From contig NZ_LMOZ01000003.1 in the NCBI RefSeq assembly GCF_001423695.1, positions 229,018-293,017 on the forward strand: a DNA stretch of 64,000 nt, in the 5' to 3' direction. The notes beneath the pieces are model-generated. The model saw nothing but the letters and a program-made list of their open reading frames with translations. It did no database searches and was not told the origin of the DNA. The DNA is from Leifsonia sp. Leaf336 (GTDB lineage Bacteria > Actinomycetota > Actinomycetes > Actinomycetales > Microbacteriaceae). Each line of letters starts with the position of its first letter. Positions within the stretch are counted from its first letter, which is position 1. Both the position numbers and the translations under genes were made by a program. Below are positions 33,883 to 42,727 of this stretch, in pieces.

Positions 33883-35019
33883 TCAGGCGGCGAGGACTCG
33901 GGCGTCGTCCGCAGCCCAGGACACGGCGACGGCGTCGCCCGGCACCAGCCGGGTGAGCTCGTCGTCGGAGGAACGGCTCGGCCGGGTGGCGACGAGGTGC
34001 ACGCCGTCTGCGGCCCGCAGGATGTAGCGCCATTCGTCGCCGAGGAACACGGCGTCGAGCAGTGTCGCCGCCACCTCACCGTGGTCCGCGGCGCCCGGGC
34101 GGAGCCGGATACGCTCGGGGCGGACCGCGACGGTCACGGACGCCCCGGGGGCCGCCGCGCCGATGGACGCTCCGACCGAGCCCACCCCGGCGATGTCGAC
34201 AGTCGCGCCCGCCGGGGTCGAGTGGTAGGTGCCGTCGAGGAGGTTGCACGTGCCGATGAATCCCGCGACGAAACGGTTCGCCGGGTGGTCATAGATCGCA
34301 CGGGGTGCGTCGATCTGCTGCACGCGGCCCTCCGACATGACCGCGATCCGGTCGGACATCGTGAGCGCCTCCTCCTGGTCGTGCGTCACATACACGAAGG
34401 TGATGCCCACCTCCCGCTGCATGCGTTTGAGCTCGACCTGCATCTCCTTGCGCAGCTGCTGGTCGAGAGCGCCGAGCGGCTCGTCGAGGAGGACGACCGC
34501 GGGCCGTGAGACGACCGCACGGGCGAGCGCCACCCGCTGCCGCTGGCCTCCGGAGAGCTCGTTCGGCTTGCGGTCGGCGAAGCGCTCCATGTGGACGAGT
34601 GCGAGCGCCTCGTCGACCGCGGCGTCGCGCAGCGGGTAGCGCTTGCGCCCGCGGACCTTGAGCTCGAAACCGATGTTGTCGCGCACCGAGAGGTGCGGGA
34701 AGAGCGCGTAGCTCTGGAACAGCATGTTGAGGTCGCGCTTGCGGGTGGGGAGCGACTCCACCGACCTGCCCGCCAGCTCGATCGAGCCGCCGGTCGGCGT
34801 CTCGAAGCCCGCGATCATGCGCATCAGCGTCGTCTTGCCGCATCCCGACGGCCCGAGGATCGAGAAGAACTCGTTGTCCTCGACGGTCAGGTCGATCGGG
34901 TGCACGACGGTGGTGCTCCCGAACGTCTTGGTGACGCCGGAGAGACGGATGGCCGGGCCGCCCTGCGATGCGCGCACGGTGGTGGCGTCCGCGTCGGCCG
35001 AGCTGGCGAGCGTGGTCAT
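33883..35019 (-). CDS. potA: Polyamine-type ABC transporter ATPase (PotA-like)
   Basis: The product is 378 aa from ATG 35019, with GAGGAG upstream. Walker A GPSGCGKTT, Q-loop LFQSYALFPHL, signature LSGGQRQRVALARA and Walker B VVLLDEPLGALD followed by H in YVTHDQEEA are complete. A C-terminal TOBE domain (from ~residue 290, VAVRPERIRLRPG) is typical of PotA/MalK-like ATPases. The cognate permeases and binding protein are encoded just upstream in the same operon, so it powers import of a polyamine or similar cation. Symbol by family only. Confidence 0.93.
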   Translation of the reverse strand: MTTLASSADADATTVRASQGGPAIRLSGVTKTFGSTTVVHPIDLTVEDNEFFSILGPSGCGKTTLMRMIAGFETPTGGSIELAGRSVESLPTRKRDLNMLFQSYALFPHLSVRDNIGFELKVRGRKRYPLRDAAVDEALALVHMERFADRKPNELSGGQRQRVALARAVVSRPAVVLLDEPLGALDQQLRKEMQVELKRMQREVGITFVYVTHDQEEALTMSDRIAVMSEGRVQQIDAPRAIYDHPANRFVAGFIGTCNLLDGTYHSTPAGATVDIAGVGSVGASIGAAAPGASVTVAVRPERIRLRPGAADHGEVAATLLDAVFLGDEWRYILRAADGVHLVATRPSRSSDDELTRLVPGDAVAVSWAADDARVLAA

Positions 35020-35051
35020 GGAATGCTCCTCGTGGATGGTCGGGCGCCGGC

Positions 35052-36116
35052 CTAGGAGGCCTTCACCTTGGTCCAGCCCTGCTGGAAGTACTGCAGCGCC
35101 TTTCCGGGGTCGACGATGAACTCGCTCTCTTTGAGCTGCTCGTCGGTCGGGTAGACCGCGACGCTCTCGAGCATCGTCTTGTCGGTGATGTCGGCCTTCG
35201 CCGCCTCGTTCGCCGTGGCGCTGCCGCCGTCGTTGGTCGCCATGGCGGCGATCTCGGGACGCAGCGTGAAGTTGAGCCACTTGTAGGCGGCGTCGGCGTG
35301 CGGCGCGTTCTTCGCTACGGCGAAGCCGTCGACCCAGAGCGTGCCGCCCTCCTTGGGGATGACGAACTTGACGTCGGGGTTGGCCGCGGTCACTTTCGCG
35401 ATCGCGCTGCCGCCATAGGCCTCCGCCACGCAGGCGTCACCCGATGCGAGCAGGTCGGAGTAGTTCGACGAGTTGTAGCCGGCGAGCAGCGGCTTCTGGT
35501 CGAGGAGTGACTGGGTCGCCTTCGCGATGTCCTTCTCGCTGGTCGAGGTGGCCTTCAGACCGTTGACTTGAAGCGCGGGGATGTAGGCGCTGAGCATGTT
35601 GTCCAGCATGTAGATCTTGCCCTTGTACGCCGGGTCCCAGAGGGCCTTCCAGCTGTCGATCGCCGTGCCGGTGCATTTCTCGTTGTAGGCGAGACCGGTG
35701 GTGCCCCAGATCCACGGGACGCTGTACTCGTTGCCCTTGTCGTAGCTGGGGTCCGCGAACTTCGCGCCGAGCTTGTCCAGGCCTGTGATCTTGGAGTGGT
35801 CGAGCTTCTCGACCAGGTCCTGACCGACGAGCTGCTGCACGGCGTACTGGCTCGGCTCGACGATGTCGTAGCCGGAACCGCCCGCGGCGAGCTTGGAGAT
35901 CATCGTCTCGTTGGCATCGAACGTGTCGACGGTGACAGAGATGCCGGTCTCCTTCTCGAAGGCCGCGATGACGGTCTTGGGGATCTCATCGGCCCACGCG
36001 TAGATGTTGAGCTTCGTTGAGGCGGCGGAGGTGGACGAGCCGCCCGCTCCGCTGGAGCAGGCCGTGAGACCGAGGGCGGCGACCGCGACGACGGTCAGCA
36101 GTGCTGTGCGTTTCAT
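35052..36116 (-). CDS. potD: Polyamine-type substrate-binding lipoprotein (PotD-like)
   Basis: The product is 354 aa with a signal ending LTAC (C20). The PotD/PotF pattern is clear: LNIYAWADEIPKTVIAAFEKETGISV, YDIVEPSQYAVQQLV, VPWIWGTTGLAYNEKC and AYIPALQVNGL. It captures the amine outside the membrane. Cys residues in the mature part (near ~165 and ~250) are few. Gene order potB-C-D-A differs from E. coli potABCD. The ligand could be spermidine, putrescine or another amine. Confidence 0.93.
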   Translation of the reverse strand: MKRTALLTVVAVAALGLTACSSGAGGSSTSAASTKLNIYAWADEIPKTVIAAFEKETGISVTVDTFDANETMISKLAAGGSGYDIVEPSQYAVQQLVGQDLVEKLDHSKITGLDKLGAKFADPSYDKGNEYSVPWIWGTTGLAYNEKCTGTAIDSWKALWDPAYKGKIYMLDNMLSAYIPALQVNGLKATSTSEKDIAKATQSLLDQKPLLAGYNSSNYSDLLASGDACVAEAYGGSAIAKVTAANPDVKFVIPKEGGTLWVDGFAVAKNAPHADAAYKWLNFTLRPEIAAMATNDGGSATANEAAKADITDKTMLESVAVYPTDEQLKESEFIVDPGKALQYFQQGWTKVKAS

Positions 36117-36152
36117 GGGCTTCTTCCGGGGGTAGAAGGGATGGGGAGGGGT

Positions 36153-36971
36153 CTAACGCGGTGCGGTGGTGCTGTCGGGAGCGGGCGCGGAACCGGATGG
36201 GGTCGCGAGGATCCGCCGCATCTGTTGGATGCCGACGGAGAGGACGATGGCGAACGTCAGGACGATCAGCAGCGTCCCCAGGGCGTTCAGCTCAGGGGTG
36301 AGACCGGACTTGAGCAACGAGTAGACGCGCAGCGGCATCGTGGTCGACCCGACGCCGCTGACGAACGTCGAGATGACGATGTTGCCGAGCGAAACGGTGA
36401 AGGCGAGCAGCCATGACGCGATGATCGAGGAGCGCATCAATGGGAAGAGCACGCGGGTGAAGGTGCGCCACGGCGTGCAACCCAGGTCGGCCGCAGCCTC
36501 GATGAGGCTCGGATCGAGGGTGCGGAAGCCGCCCACCATGATCAGGGTCGTCAGCGGGAGCGTGATGATGAGGTGGCCGAGCACGAGCGTGACGATGCCG
36601 AGCGGGACGTGCAGGAAGCTGAACACCGAGAGAAGCGCGACGCCGAGGACGATCTCGGGCACGATCAGCGGCAGCACGATCGCGGCGAGCACCATCCCGG
36701 AACCCGTGAACGGGAACCGCACCAGGGCGATGGCCGCAAGCAGGCCGACCACCGTCGCGACGGAGGCCGCGAGCACTCCGACGATCGCGCTGATCGCGAG
36801 CGTCTGCAGCAGGGCGCTGTCGCCGAACAGCTCGCCGTACCAGCGGAGGCTGAAGCCCTGCCAGGTGTAGCCTCCCGCCGCCGAGTTGAACGAGTACACG
36901 ATCACCGCGATGATCGGGATGTAGAGGAAGACCAGCACCAGGCGGGCGATCCACGACGTTGCGCGGTCCAT
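36153..36971 (-). CDS. potC: ABC transporter permease (PotC-like)
   Basis: The product is 272 aa, six helices beginning WIARLVLVFLYIPIIAVIVYSF with the PotC-type N-terminal YSFNSA and TWQGFSLRWYGELF. The EAA loop is IEAAADLGCTPWRTFTRVLFPLM. ATG 36971 overlaps the potB stop by one base (TGATG). It pairs with PotB as the membrane channel. Confidence 0.94.
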   Translation of the reverse strand: MDRATSWIARLVLVFLYIPIIAVIVYSFNSAAGGYTWQGFSLRWYGELFGDSALLQTLAISAIVGVLAASVATVVGLLAAIALVRFPFTGSGMVLAAIVLPLIVPEIVLGVALLSVFSFLHVPLGIVTLVLGHLIITLPLTTLIMVGGFRTLDPSLIEAAADLGCTPWRTFTRVLFPLMRSSIIASWLLAFTVSLGNIVISTFVSGVGSTTMPLRVYSLLKSGLTPELNALGTLLIVLTFAIVLSVGIQQMRRILATPSGSAPAPDSTTAPR

Positions 36972-37936
36972 CAGGCGACCTTCTTCCGTCCACGTCGGGC
37001 GATGAGGCCGGCCGCGGCCATCGCGAGCAGCATGAGCACGAGCAGCACCATCGACACCGCGGCGCCCATCGGCTGGTTCCTGAACTCGGTGTAGAGGGTG
37101 ACGATGAGGTTGCCGACGAGCTGCTGCTTGCCACCGCCGAGCAGGACCGGGATGACGAAGACCCCGAGGGTCGGGATGAAGGTGAGCATCGCGGCCGCGA
37201 TGATCCCGGTCGAGCTGAGCGGCATGAGCACCCGGAAGTGGGTCTGCCACCAGCCGCAGCCGAGGTCGGCGGCGGCCTCCTTGACCGACGGGTCGATGGC
37301 CCGCATGCTGGCGTAGATCGGGAAGATCGCGGTGGGCAGGAACGCGTACAGCAGGCCCATCACGACCGCACCCTGGCTCGGCACGAGCGACAGCTGTGAC
37401 GTGTTCACCCCGAGCAGGTCGAGGAGCCCGTAGACCGGGCCGCCGCGGCCGAGGACCGAGATCCAGGCGAAGGTGCGGACGAGGAAGTCGATCCAGAACG
37501 GCACGATGATCAGCAGCAAGAGCATGGACTGCCGGTGCGGCGGCCGGGAGACGATGTAGTACGAGACGATGTAGCCGACGACGAGGCAGATGACCGTATT
37601 CAGCACGGCCATGCCGAGGCTATAGGCGAACACCTTGCCGTAGACCGGATCCAACAGCTGCGCGTAGTTGTCGAGCGTGAAGCCGCCGGTGATGCCGCCA
37701 TAGACATTGCTCTCGGCGAACGAGTTGCGGGCGACGATCAGTATCGGCACGATCGCGAGTCCGAGGACGGCGAGGATGGCGGGGACGAGGAGCAGCACGC
37801 CGGTGAGGGTGCGGCGGCGGGTGCTCCTTCTCGTCGTCGCGCTTGCGGCGCCTCGCGCGCGCTTGGTGCCGCCGGAATGCGATCCGACGCCCTGCACGGC
37901 CATGGTGTCCGCCCGATCGATGGTGTCGCTCGTCAC
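36971..37936 (-). CDS. potB: ABC transporter permease (PotB-like)
   Basis: The product is 321 aa from GTG 37936, with GGAGGGA nine bases upstream; an in-frame ATG lies 11 codons later. A basic Ser/Arg-rich N-tail (~40 residues) precedes six helices (TGVLLLVPAILAVLGLAIVP). The EAA loop is KEAAADLGCGWWQTHFRVLMPL. First gene of a nine-gene operon reaching to the Lrp pair at 30486; all gaps are 70 bases or less. The operon promoter must lie in 37937-38182. Confidence 0.94.
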   Translation of the reverse strand: MTSDTIDRADTMAVQGVGSHSGGTKRARGAASATTRRSTRRRTLTGVLLLVPAILAVLGLAIVPILIVARNSFAESNVYGGITGGFTLDNYAQLLDPVYGKVFAYSLGMAVLNTVICLVVGYIVSYYIVSRPPHRQSMLLLLIIVPFWIDFLVRTFAWISVLGRGGPVYGLLDLLGVNTSQLSLVPSQGAVVMGLLYAFLPTAIFPIYASMRAIDPSVKEAAADLGCGWWQTHFRVLMPLSSTGIIAAAMLTFIPTLGVFVIPVLLGGGKQQLVGNLIVTLYTEFRNQPMGAAVSMVLLVLMLLAMAAAGLIARRGRKKVA

Positions 37937-38182
37937 GCCTGCACTCCCTCCGTCGGATGATCCAGGACGACCGCCTGGGTTGTTCCATTGTTTGCGGAAG
38001 GTTCAGCTGCCCGAAACTCGTGGAGGCTTCGAGATCAGTGGCGTCCGGGTTACATGCTTACGCATTTCGCACCGACGCTGTCGCCGGGAGGCCCGGCGGG
38101 AGCCCGCCCGAGGTCGGCCGCAGGCCGCTGATCCGCCGTGCTCGCGGACTAGAGTGATGCTCTGACGACGGGGAGGGCGGAC

Positions 38183-39106
38183 ATGGCAGACGACGCAGCG
38201 TGGCCATCCCTCGCCGTGCAGAGCTGGACGCCGACCCGCGACACCCTCCACATGTGGACGCAGATCGTCGGCAAGATCAGGATGGCGCTGGCCGCCCCTG
38301 TCAACCACTGGTGGCACGTCACTCTGCGCGTGGACGCGCGCGGGCTCACCACCGGGGCCATCCCGATCGGCTCTCGGCTGCTCGAGATCGCCTTCGACTT
38401 CCTCGATCATGTGCTGCTCGTGCGCACGAGCGACGGCGGTAAGGTGTCCATCCCGCTGCCAGGGCGGTCGGTCGCTCAGCTCTACGCGGAGGTCTTCGAC
38501 GCGCTCCGGCATCTCGACGTCGAGGTGGTCATCCATCCCTCGCCGAACGAGGTGGAGGTGGCGATCCCGTTCGCCGACGACACCGTGCACTCCACCTATG
38601 TGCCCGAGCAGGCGACAGCGTTCTGGCGTCAGCTCATCCAGGCCGATCGCGTCCTCCAGCGATTCCGCTCCGAGTTCCGCGGCAAGGTCAGCCCTGTGCA
38701 CTTCTTCTGGGGAGCGATGGACCTCGCCGTCACGCGTTTCTCCGGCCGCACCGCTCCACCGCATCCCGGCGGCGCACCGAACTGTCCCGACAGCGTGATG
38801 CGCGAGGGCTACTCGCACGAGTTGAGCAGCGCCGGGTTCTGGCCGGGTGGCGGCTCGGAGGGCGCGTTCTATTCATACGCGTACCCGGCCCCCGACGGCT
38901 ACGCGGAGGCCGAGCTGCCGCCCGGAGCCTCGTTCAGCGAGGAGTACGGCGAGTTCCTGCTGCCGTACGAGGCCGCGCGCGCCTCCGCCGACCCCGACGC
39001 GACCGTGCTCGCCTTCCTCCGCGCCACCTACGCCGCGGCCGCGCAGCGAGCCGACTGGCCTCCCGAGCTGCTGATCCCACCGCACCACGTGAGGAGTGAA
39101 CGATGA
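38183..39106 (+). CDS. DUF5996 family protein
   Basis: The product is 307 aa, with GGGAGGG five bases before ATG 38183. It shows DUF5996 features: WPSLAVQSWTPTRDTLHMWTQIVGKIRMA at the N-terminus, HWWHVTLRVDARGLTT, VSPVHFFWGAMDLAVTRFSGR and PHPGGAPN, and GFWPGGG followed by FYSYAYPAPDGY. Widespread in actinobacteria and proteobacteria, function unknown, no membrane segment. The stop overlaps the following Zn-finger gene start (ATGA), so the two are co-translated. Confidence 0.92.
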   Translation: MADDAAWPSLAVQSWTPTRDTLHMWTQIVGKIRMALAAPVNHWWHVTLRVDARGLTTGAIPIGSRLLEIAFDFLDHVLLVRTSDGGKVSIPLPGRSVAQLYAEVFDALRHLDVEVVIHPSPNEVEVAIPFADDTVHSTYVPEQATAFWRQLIQADRVLQRFRSEFRGKVSPVHFFWGAMDLAVTRFSGRTAPPHPGGAPNCPDSVMREGYSHELSSAGFWPGGGSEGAFYSYAYPAPDGYAEAELPPGASFSEEYGEFLLPYEAARASADPDATVLAFLRATYAAAAQRADWPPELLIPPHHVRSER

Positions 39107-39471
39107 CGAACGGCATCGACACGAGCGTCCCGCCGAGCGGCACCGGCTGCGTCGAATGCGACCAGGCCGGCGGCTGGTGGGTGCATCTGCGTCGCTGCGC
39201 AGAATGCGGCCACGTCGGCTGCTGCGACGATTCCCTCTCCCGGCACGCCCGCGCGCACGCGGCTGCGACCGGACACCGCTACATCCAGAGCTTCGAGCCC
39301 GGCGAGGAGTGGTTCTGGGACTTCCGCACCGACCAGTACGCCGAAGGGCCGGCGCTCGCGCCCCCGACGAGCCACCCGGACGATCAGGGTGTCCCGGGCC
39401 CGGCGAGCCGGCTTCCCGCCGACTGGCGGGCAATCCTCATGCGGCGTGCGGACGCCGAGGCGGCGAACTGA
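39103..39471 (+). CDS. UBP-type zinc-finger protein
   Basis: The product is 122 aa. The ZnF-UBP pattern is complete: GCVECDQAG, then HLRRCAECGHVGCCDDSLSRHARAHAAATGHRYIQSFEPGE (as CAECGHVGCCDDS, HARAHAAATGHRYIQS). In eukaryotes this domain binds the ubiquitin C-terminus; bacterial stand-alone versions have no known ligand. Coupled to the DUF5996 gene by a four-base overlap. Confidence 0.92.
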   Translation: MTNGIDTSVPPSGTGCVECDQAGGWWVHLRRCAECGHVGCCDDSLSRHARAHAAATGHRYIQSFEPGEEWFWDFRTDQYAEGPALAPPTSHPDDQGVPGPASRLPADWRAILMRRADAEAAN

Positions 39472-39505
39472 CGAGCGAACGATCCGCGACCGATAGAGGA
39501 GCCGC

Positions 39506-39979
39506 ATGACCCCCTACCTGGACAAGTCCATGCCCGAGGCGTGGCTGGCGGCCCGGGCCTGGTCCGCCGTCGTCGCGGAATCCGCGCTCGCGGCCGGGCT
39601 GACGGCGCACGAGATCGAGCTCATCAAGGTGCGGGCCTCCCAGCTGAACGCGTGCGCCTACTGCCTCGACCTGCATTCGCGCGAGGCCAGGAAGACGGGC
39701 ATTCCGCAGCAGAAGCTCGACATGCTCCCCGCCTGGCGGGACGCGGAGCTCTACGACGAACGGGAGCGAGCGGTGCTCGCCATCGCCGAGGCCGCTACGC
39801 AGCTGCCGCTGACGGAGGACTTCCGGGCCGATCTCGCCGGGGCCCGCGTGGTGCTGGACGAGCCCGCCTACGTCGCGGCCGAGTGGATCGCCGTGGCCAT
39901 CAACACCTTCAACCGTGTCTCGATCCTCAGCGGGCACCGGGTGAACGCGCGCGACGCGGAGGGTCGGTTGCTCCACTGA
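39506..39979 (+). CDS. Carboxymuconolactone decarboxylase/AhpD-like protein
   Basis: The product is 157 aa from ATG 39506, with GAGGAG upstream. The redox motif CAYCLDLH (CxxC near residue 50) with preceding IKVRASQLNACAYC defines the AhpD/CMD fold of alkylhydroperoxidase-type disulfide reductases. Likely peroxide defence or an uncharacterised CMD enzyme. It is the third gene of the 38183 cluster, 34 bases after the Zn-finger gene. Confidence 0.92.
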   Translation: MTPYLDKSMPEAWLAARAWSAVVAESALAAGLTAHEIELIKVRASQLNACAYCLDLHSREARKTGIPQQKLDMLPAWRDAELYDERERAVLAIAEAATQLPLTEDFRADLAGARVVLDEPAYVAAEWIAVAINTFNRVSILSGHRVNARDAEGRLLH

Positions 39980-39994
39980 AGCAGGGTCCGCGAA

Positions 39995-40603
39995 TCAGCT
40001 GACGACAGCGATCCCGTAGTCGGTGGTCCCGAGTTTCCGGGCCAGGAGCATCGACAGGAAGATGTAGTGCTCCGGCCCGCGGGCAGTGGCGATGCCGCCG
40101 AGGTCGATCCGCGATTCTTCCGGCCACCCGAGGTCCCCCAGGAGCCCAGCGACGGTCGCCTTCGCGTCCGCGTCGTCTCCGGAGAGGAAGACGGTCGTCG
40201 GAGGCAGCCGTCCGGGATCCGCCATCAGCGGCGCACTGACGGTGTTGAGGGTCTTGACGACTCTGCTTCGAGGGAAGTCCTCCTGGAGGGTCGCGCCCAG
40301 GCTGCCGTTCGGGAAGCTGAGCTCGAAGCCCTCGGTGAGTGAGTTGCCGACGTCGATGAGGACGGCGCCGGCGAGCGCGTCGGCGCCGACGTCGGCCAGC
40401 ACTCCCCGCGTGATCGAGCCTGGAACCGCCGCGATGACGACCTGTGCTCCGGCGACGGCCTCGGCGACGAGCCGGGTCGGCGCGGCCAGGCCGGTCTGCC
40501 TCCCGGGTGTCCGCGAGCCGAAGACGACGTCGTGTCCAGCCGCGACCAGACCTGCTCCGACGGTCGAACCGACGCGGCCGGTTCCGATGATCGCGATCTT
40601 CAT
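39995..40603 (-). CDS. F420:NADPH oxidoreductase-like (Npd/FNO family) protein
   Basis: The product is 202 aa. The Rossmann start MKIAIIGTGRVGSTVGAGLVAAGHDVVFGSRTPG and TLNTVSAPLMADPGRLP (as KIAIIGTGRVGSTVGAGLVA, DVVFGSRTPG and KTLNTVS) match the NADP-binding F420 oxidoreductase family (FNO), which transfers hydride between NADPH and F420. Many such homologues do not use F420, so cofactor use is uncertain. It is relevant because the window also holds an F420-dependent dehydrogenase and CofC-type gene. Convergent with the CMD gene, 16 bases apart. Confidence 0.82.
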   Translation of the reverse strand: MKIAIIGTGRVGSTVGAGLVAAGHDVVFGSRTPGRQTGLAAPTRLVAEAVAGAQVVIAAVPGSITRGVLADVGADALAGAVLIDVGNSLTEGFELSFPNGSLGATLQEDFPRSRVVKTLNTVSAPLMADPGRLPPTTVFLSGDDADAKATVAGLLGDLGWPEESRIDLGGIATARGPEHYIFLSMLLARKLGTTDYGIAVVS

Positions 40604-40699
40604 GGGCGGAGGCTAGCAGCGGCCCGGCGCCGCCGGAAGAGTCGAATGCCGTCCGAATCGGGCATTCACGACGACGCGACACCGGCTTACTGTGTGCAC

Positions 40700-40906
40700 A
40701 TGAAATCGAGCCTGCCGTTCGTCATCCCCGGAGTGATCCTCGCCGCCATCGGTCTGGTGTGGCTGTTGCAGGGCGTCGACGTGCTCGGCGGCTCCGCGAT
40801 GAGCGGCTCCCCGCTGTGGGCGACGGTCGGGCCGATCGTGCTGGTGATCGGGCTGGCGCTGATCGTGATCGGCGTCGTGCGGAGGCGGCGGTCCCGCACC
40901 CGCTGA
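40700..40906 (+). CDS. Small two-helix membrane protein
   Basis: The product is 68 aa from ATG 40700. Two hydrophobic segments (FVIPGVILAAIGLVWLLQGV and VGPIVLVIGLALIVIGVV) are separated by a Gly/Ser loop; the C-terminus is Arg-rich (RRRRSRTR), giving an N-in/C-in hairpin. Function unknown; such small proteins are common in actinobacteria. Confidence 0.75.
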   Translation: MKSSLPFVIPGVILAAIGLVWLLQGVDVLGGSAMSGSPLWATVGPIVLVIGLALIVIGVVRRRRSRTR

Positions 40907-40916
40907 GCGACGCGCC

Positions 40917-41609
40917 CTAGAAGATCAGGAGCCCCGCGAGATAGCTGACGCCGAGCGTGCCGATGCCGACGGTGAGCGACCGTCCCACCGTGCGCAGCAC
41001 CCCGGTGCGGCCGGTGCGCGCACTCACGATGGAGGTCAGGACGAGTGAGGCGACGACGGCGAAGAGCACTGCCCACGCCTCGATCTGCGCCGGCACCAGC
41101 ACGGTGATCAGCAGCGGCACGAGCGCACCCACCGCGAAGGCCAGGGAGGCCGAGACCCCCGCCCAGACCGGAGCCGCCCGCGACATCACCTCGCTGATCC
41201 CGTGCTCGGTCTCCAGCTGGGCTGCCAGCGCGTCCCGCGCGGTCAGCTGCTCGGCGACGAGCCGGGCCAGGTCGGTACTCAGCCCCTTCGACTCGTAGTA
41301 ATCGGAAAGCTCGAGCATCTCCTCGGCCGGGCTCAGCTCGAGCTGCGCGGCCTCCTCCCGGGCGACCCGCAGTTGGGCGTCCCGCTCCGCCGCCTCTTCC
41401 GACCACTTCGCGCCTCCGAGGCTGAGCGCCCCCGCGACGGTGGCGACGATGGCGGCGGTCAGCAGCGTCGAATCGCTTGCGCCCGCTCCCGCGAAGCCCT
41501 CCAGCACACCGGCGGTGGCGATGATGCCGTCGTTGGCGTCGACCGTCCACGCGCGCAGCGAGGCGGCGTCGGTCACCGCGGCGCGGAACCGGCTGAGGGC
41601 GCTGGGCAT
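40917..41609 (-). CDS. VIT1/CCC1-type iron/manganese transporter
   Basis: The product is 230 aa from ATG 41609 (MPSALSRF); ATG 41624 is also in frame and has no better ribosome site. The signature VDANDGIIATAGVLEGFAGA (TM1) and the gate/carboxylate segment GGAKWSEEAAERDAQL, then EEMLELSDYYESKGLS, define the VIT family. They move Fe2+ or Mn2+ against H+ and detoxify iron. Five helices as expected. Confidence 0.93.
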   Translation of the reverse strand: MPSALSRFRAAVTDAASLRAWTVDANDGIIATAGVLEGFAGAGASDSTLLTAAIVATVAGALSLGGAKWSEEAAERDAQLRVAREEAAQLELSPAEEMLELSDYYESKGLSTDLARLVAEQLTARDALAAQLETEHGISEVMSRAAPVWAGVSASLAFAVGALVPLLITVLVPAQIEAWAVLFAVVASLVLTSIVSARTGRTGVLRTVGRSLTVGIGTLGVSYLAGLLIF

Positions 41610-41732
41610 GAGATATGGTCCCATGCCGCGTGACCCGAATCGCCCGACGCGCGAGACGGTGCAGGCTACGGAGCGATGCATCGCGCACGGGTTAGGGTGC
41701 TGCCGTAGTCGACCGAACAAGGGGGTTGCTTC

Positions 41733-42308
41733 GTGGGACTCATCATCTGCGATATGTCCGTCTCTCTCGACGGTTACGTCACCGGCCCGAATGACAGCCG
41801 GCAGAATCCCTTCGGCGACGGCGCGCAAGACCTGCACGCGTGGCTTCGACCGACGGCGTCCGACGACGACCGCGCGGTGCTGGAGGGCACGATCGGGAGC
41901 GTGGGCGCGATCGTCATGGGTCGCAGGTCGTTCGAGAAGAACGAGGGCGACGGCGGCTGGGGAGATGCCGGACCGATGGGCGACGTCCCGGTGTACGTGC
42001 TGACGCATAACCCGCCGGCACGCGCCTACCCGAAGGTTTTCACGTTCGTCTCAGAGGGCGTCGCCGACGCCGTCCAGGACGCCCGCCGAGCCGCAGGCGA
42101 CAAGAACGTCCACCTCTTCGGCGCCACCGTCATGCAGCAGGCTCTCCCCCTCGGTCTCGTCGACGAGCTCCACCTCCATGTCATGCCCGTACTCCTGGGA
42201 GGCGGAACCCCGTTGTTCGGAAGTCTCGACTCGGCGATCGCACTCGAACGCGTCGGCGCCGTCCCCACCCCGTTCGCGACGCACCTGCGATATCGCGTTC
42301 TCCGGTAA
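41733..42308 (+). CDS. Dihydrofolate reductase-fold (RibD C-terminal-like) protein
   Basis: The product is 191 aa from GTG 41733, with AAGGGGG upstream. MGLIICDMSVSLDGYVTGPN and MGRRSFEK, then LFGATVMQQALPLGLVDELHLHVMPVLLGGGTPLF fit the bacterial DHFR-fold reductases (YyaP/YwjB, RibD_C clan). The family name covers many unassigned oxidoreductases; folate activity should not be assumed. Confidence 0.9.
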   Translation: MGLIICDMSVSLDGYVTGPNDSRQNPFGDGAQDLHAWLRPTASDDDRAVLEGTIGSVGAIVMGRRSFEKNEGDGGWGDAGPMGDVPVYVLTHNPPARAYPKVFTFVSEGVADAVQDARRAAGDKNVHLFGATVMQQALPLGLVDELHLHVMPVLLGGGTPLFGSLDSAIALERVGAVPTPFATHLRYRVLR

Positions 42309-42337
42309 GAGACGCCGGCACCTCGTCGGGGTGGAGG

Positions 42338-42658
42338 CTATGGCGCGATCACCATGTGCGAGATGCGATCGCCGTCGACCGTGAAGCGGATCGGGCTGGT
42401 TCCGTTGAACCCGTCGCCGGTCACGGTCACGGTGACGACCCACTCGTCACCGTCGCGCGCCACCTCGTCGACCTCGAAGTGCGAACGCTTGCCGATGTTG
42501 TCGCTCGCGTTCCACGAGCGGGCGCCGTCGTGACCACGGAAGACGCGGCCCCAATCGTCGAGATGCGCATCATCGGTGAAGACGGCGACGAAGGCCTCCG
42601 AGTCGCCCGCATTCGTGGTGTCGATGAAGGCTTGAACAGGAGCGGGGAGGTCGGTCAT
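42338..42658 (-). CDS. SnoaL/NTF2-like protein
   Basis: The product is 106 aa. The N-terminal helix and loop FIDTTNAGDSEAFVAVFTDDAHLDDWGRVFRG are classic SnoaL-like cystatin-fold features (read as NAGDSEAFVAVFTDDAHLDD), followed by beta strands to SHMVIAP. A small-ligand-binding or enzyme-like fold with unknown substrate. The divergent DHFR-fold gene ends 30 bases away. Confidence 0.85.
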   Translation of the reverse strand: MTDLPAPVQAFIDTTNAGDSEAFVAVFTDDAHLDDWGRVFRGHDGARSWNASDNIGKRSHFEVDEVARDGDEWVVTVTVTGDGFNGTSPIRFTVDGDRISHMVIAP

Positions 42659-42727
42659 GGGTCGAGGATCGCACGTCAGCCCGAACGTATCCAGGGGTCG
42701 GCGGTCCCTCCCTCGGACGGAGTCGCC

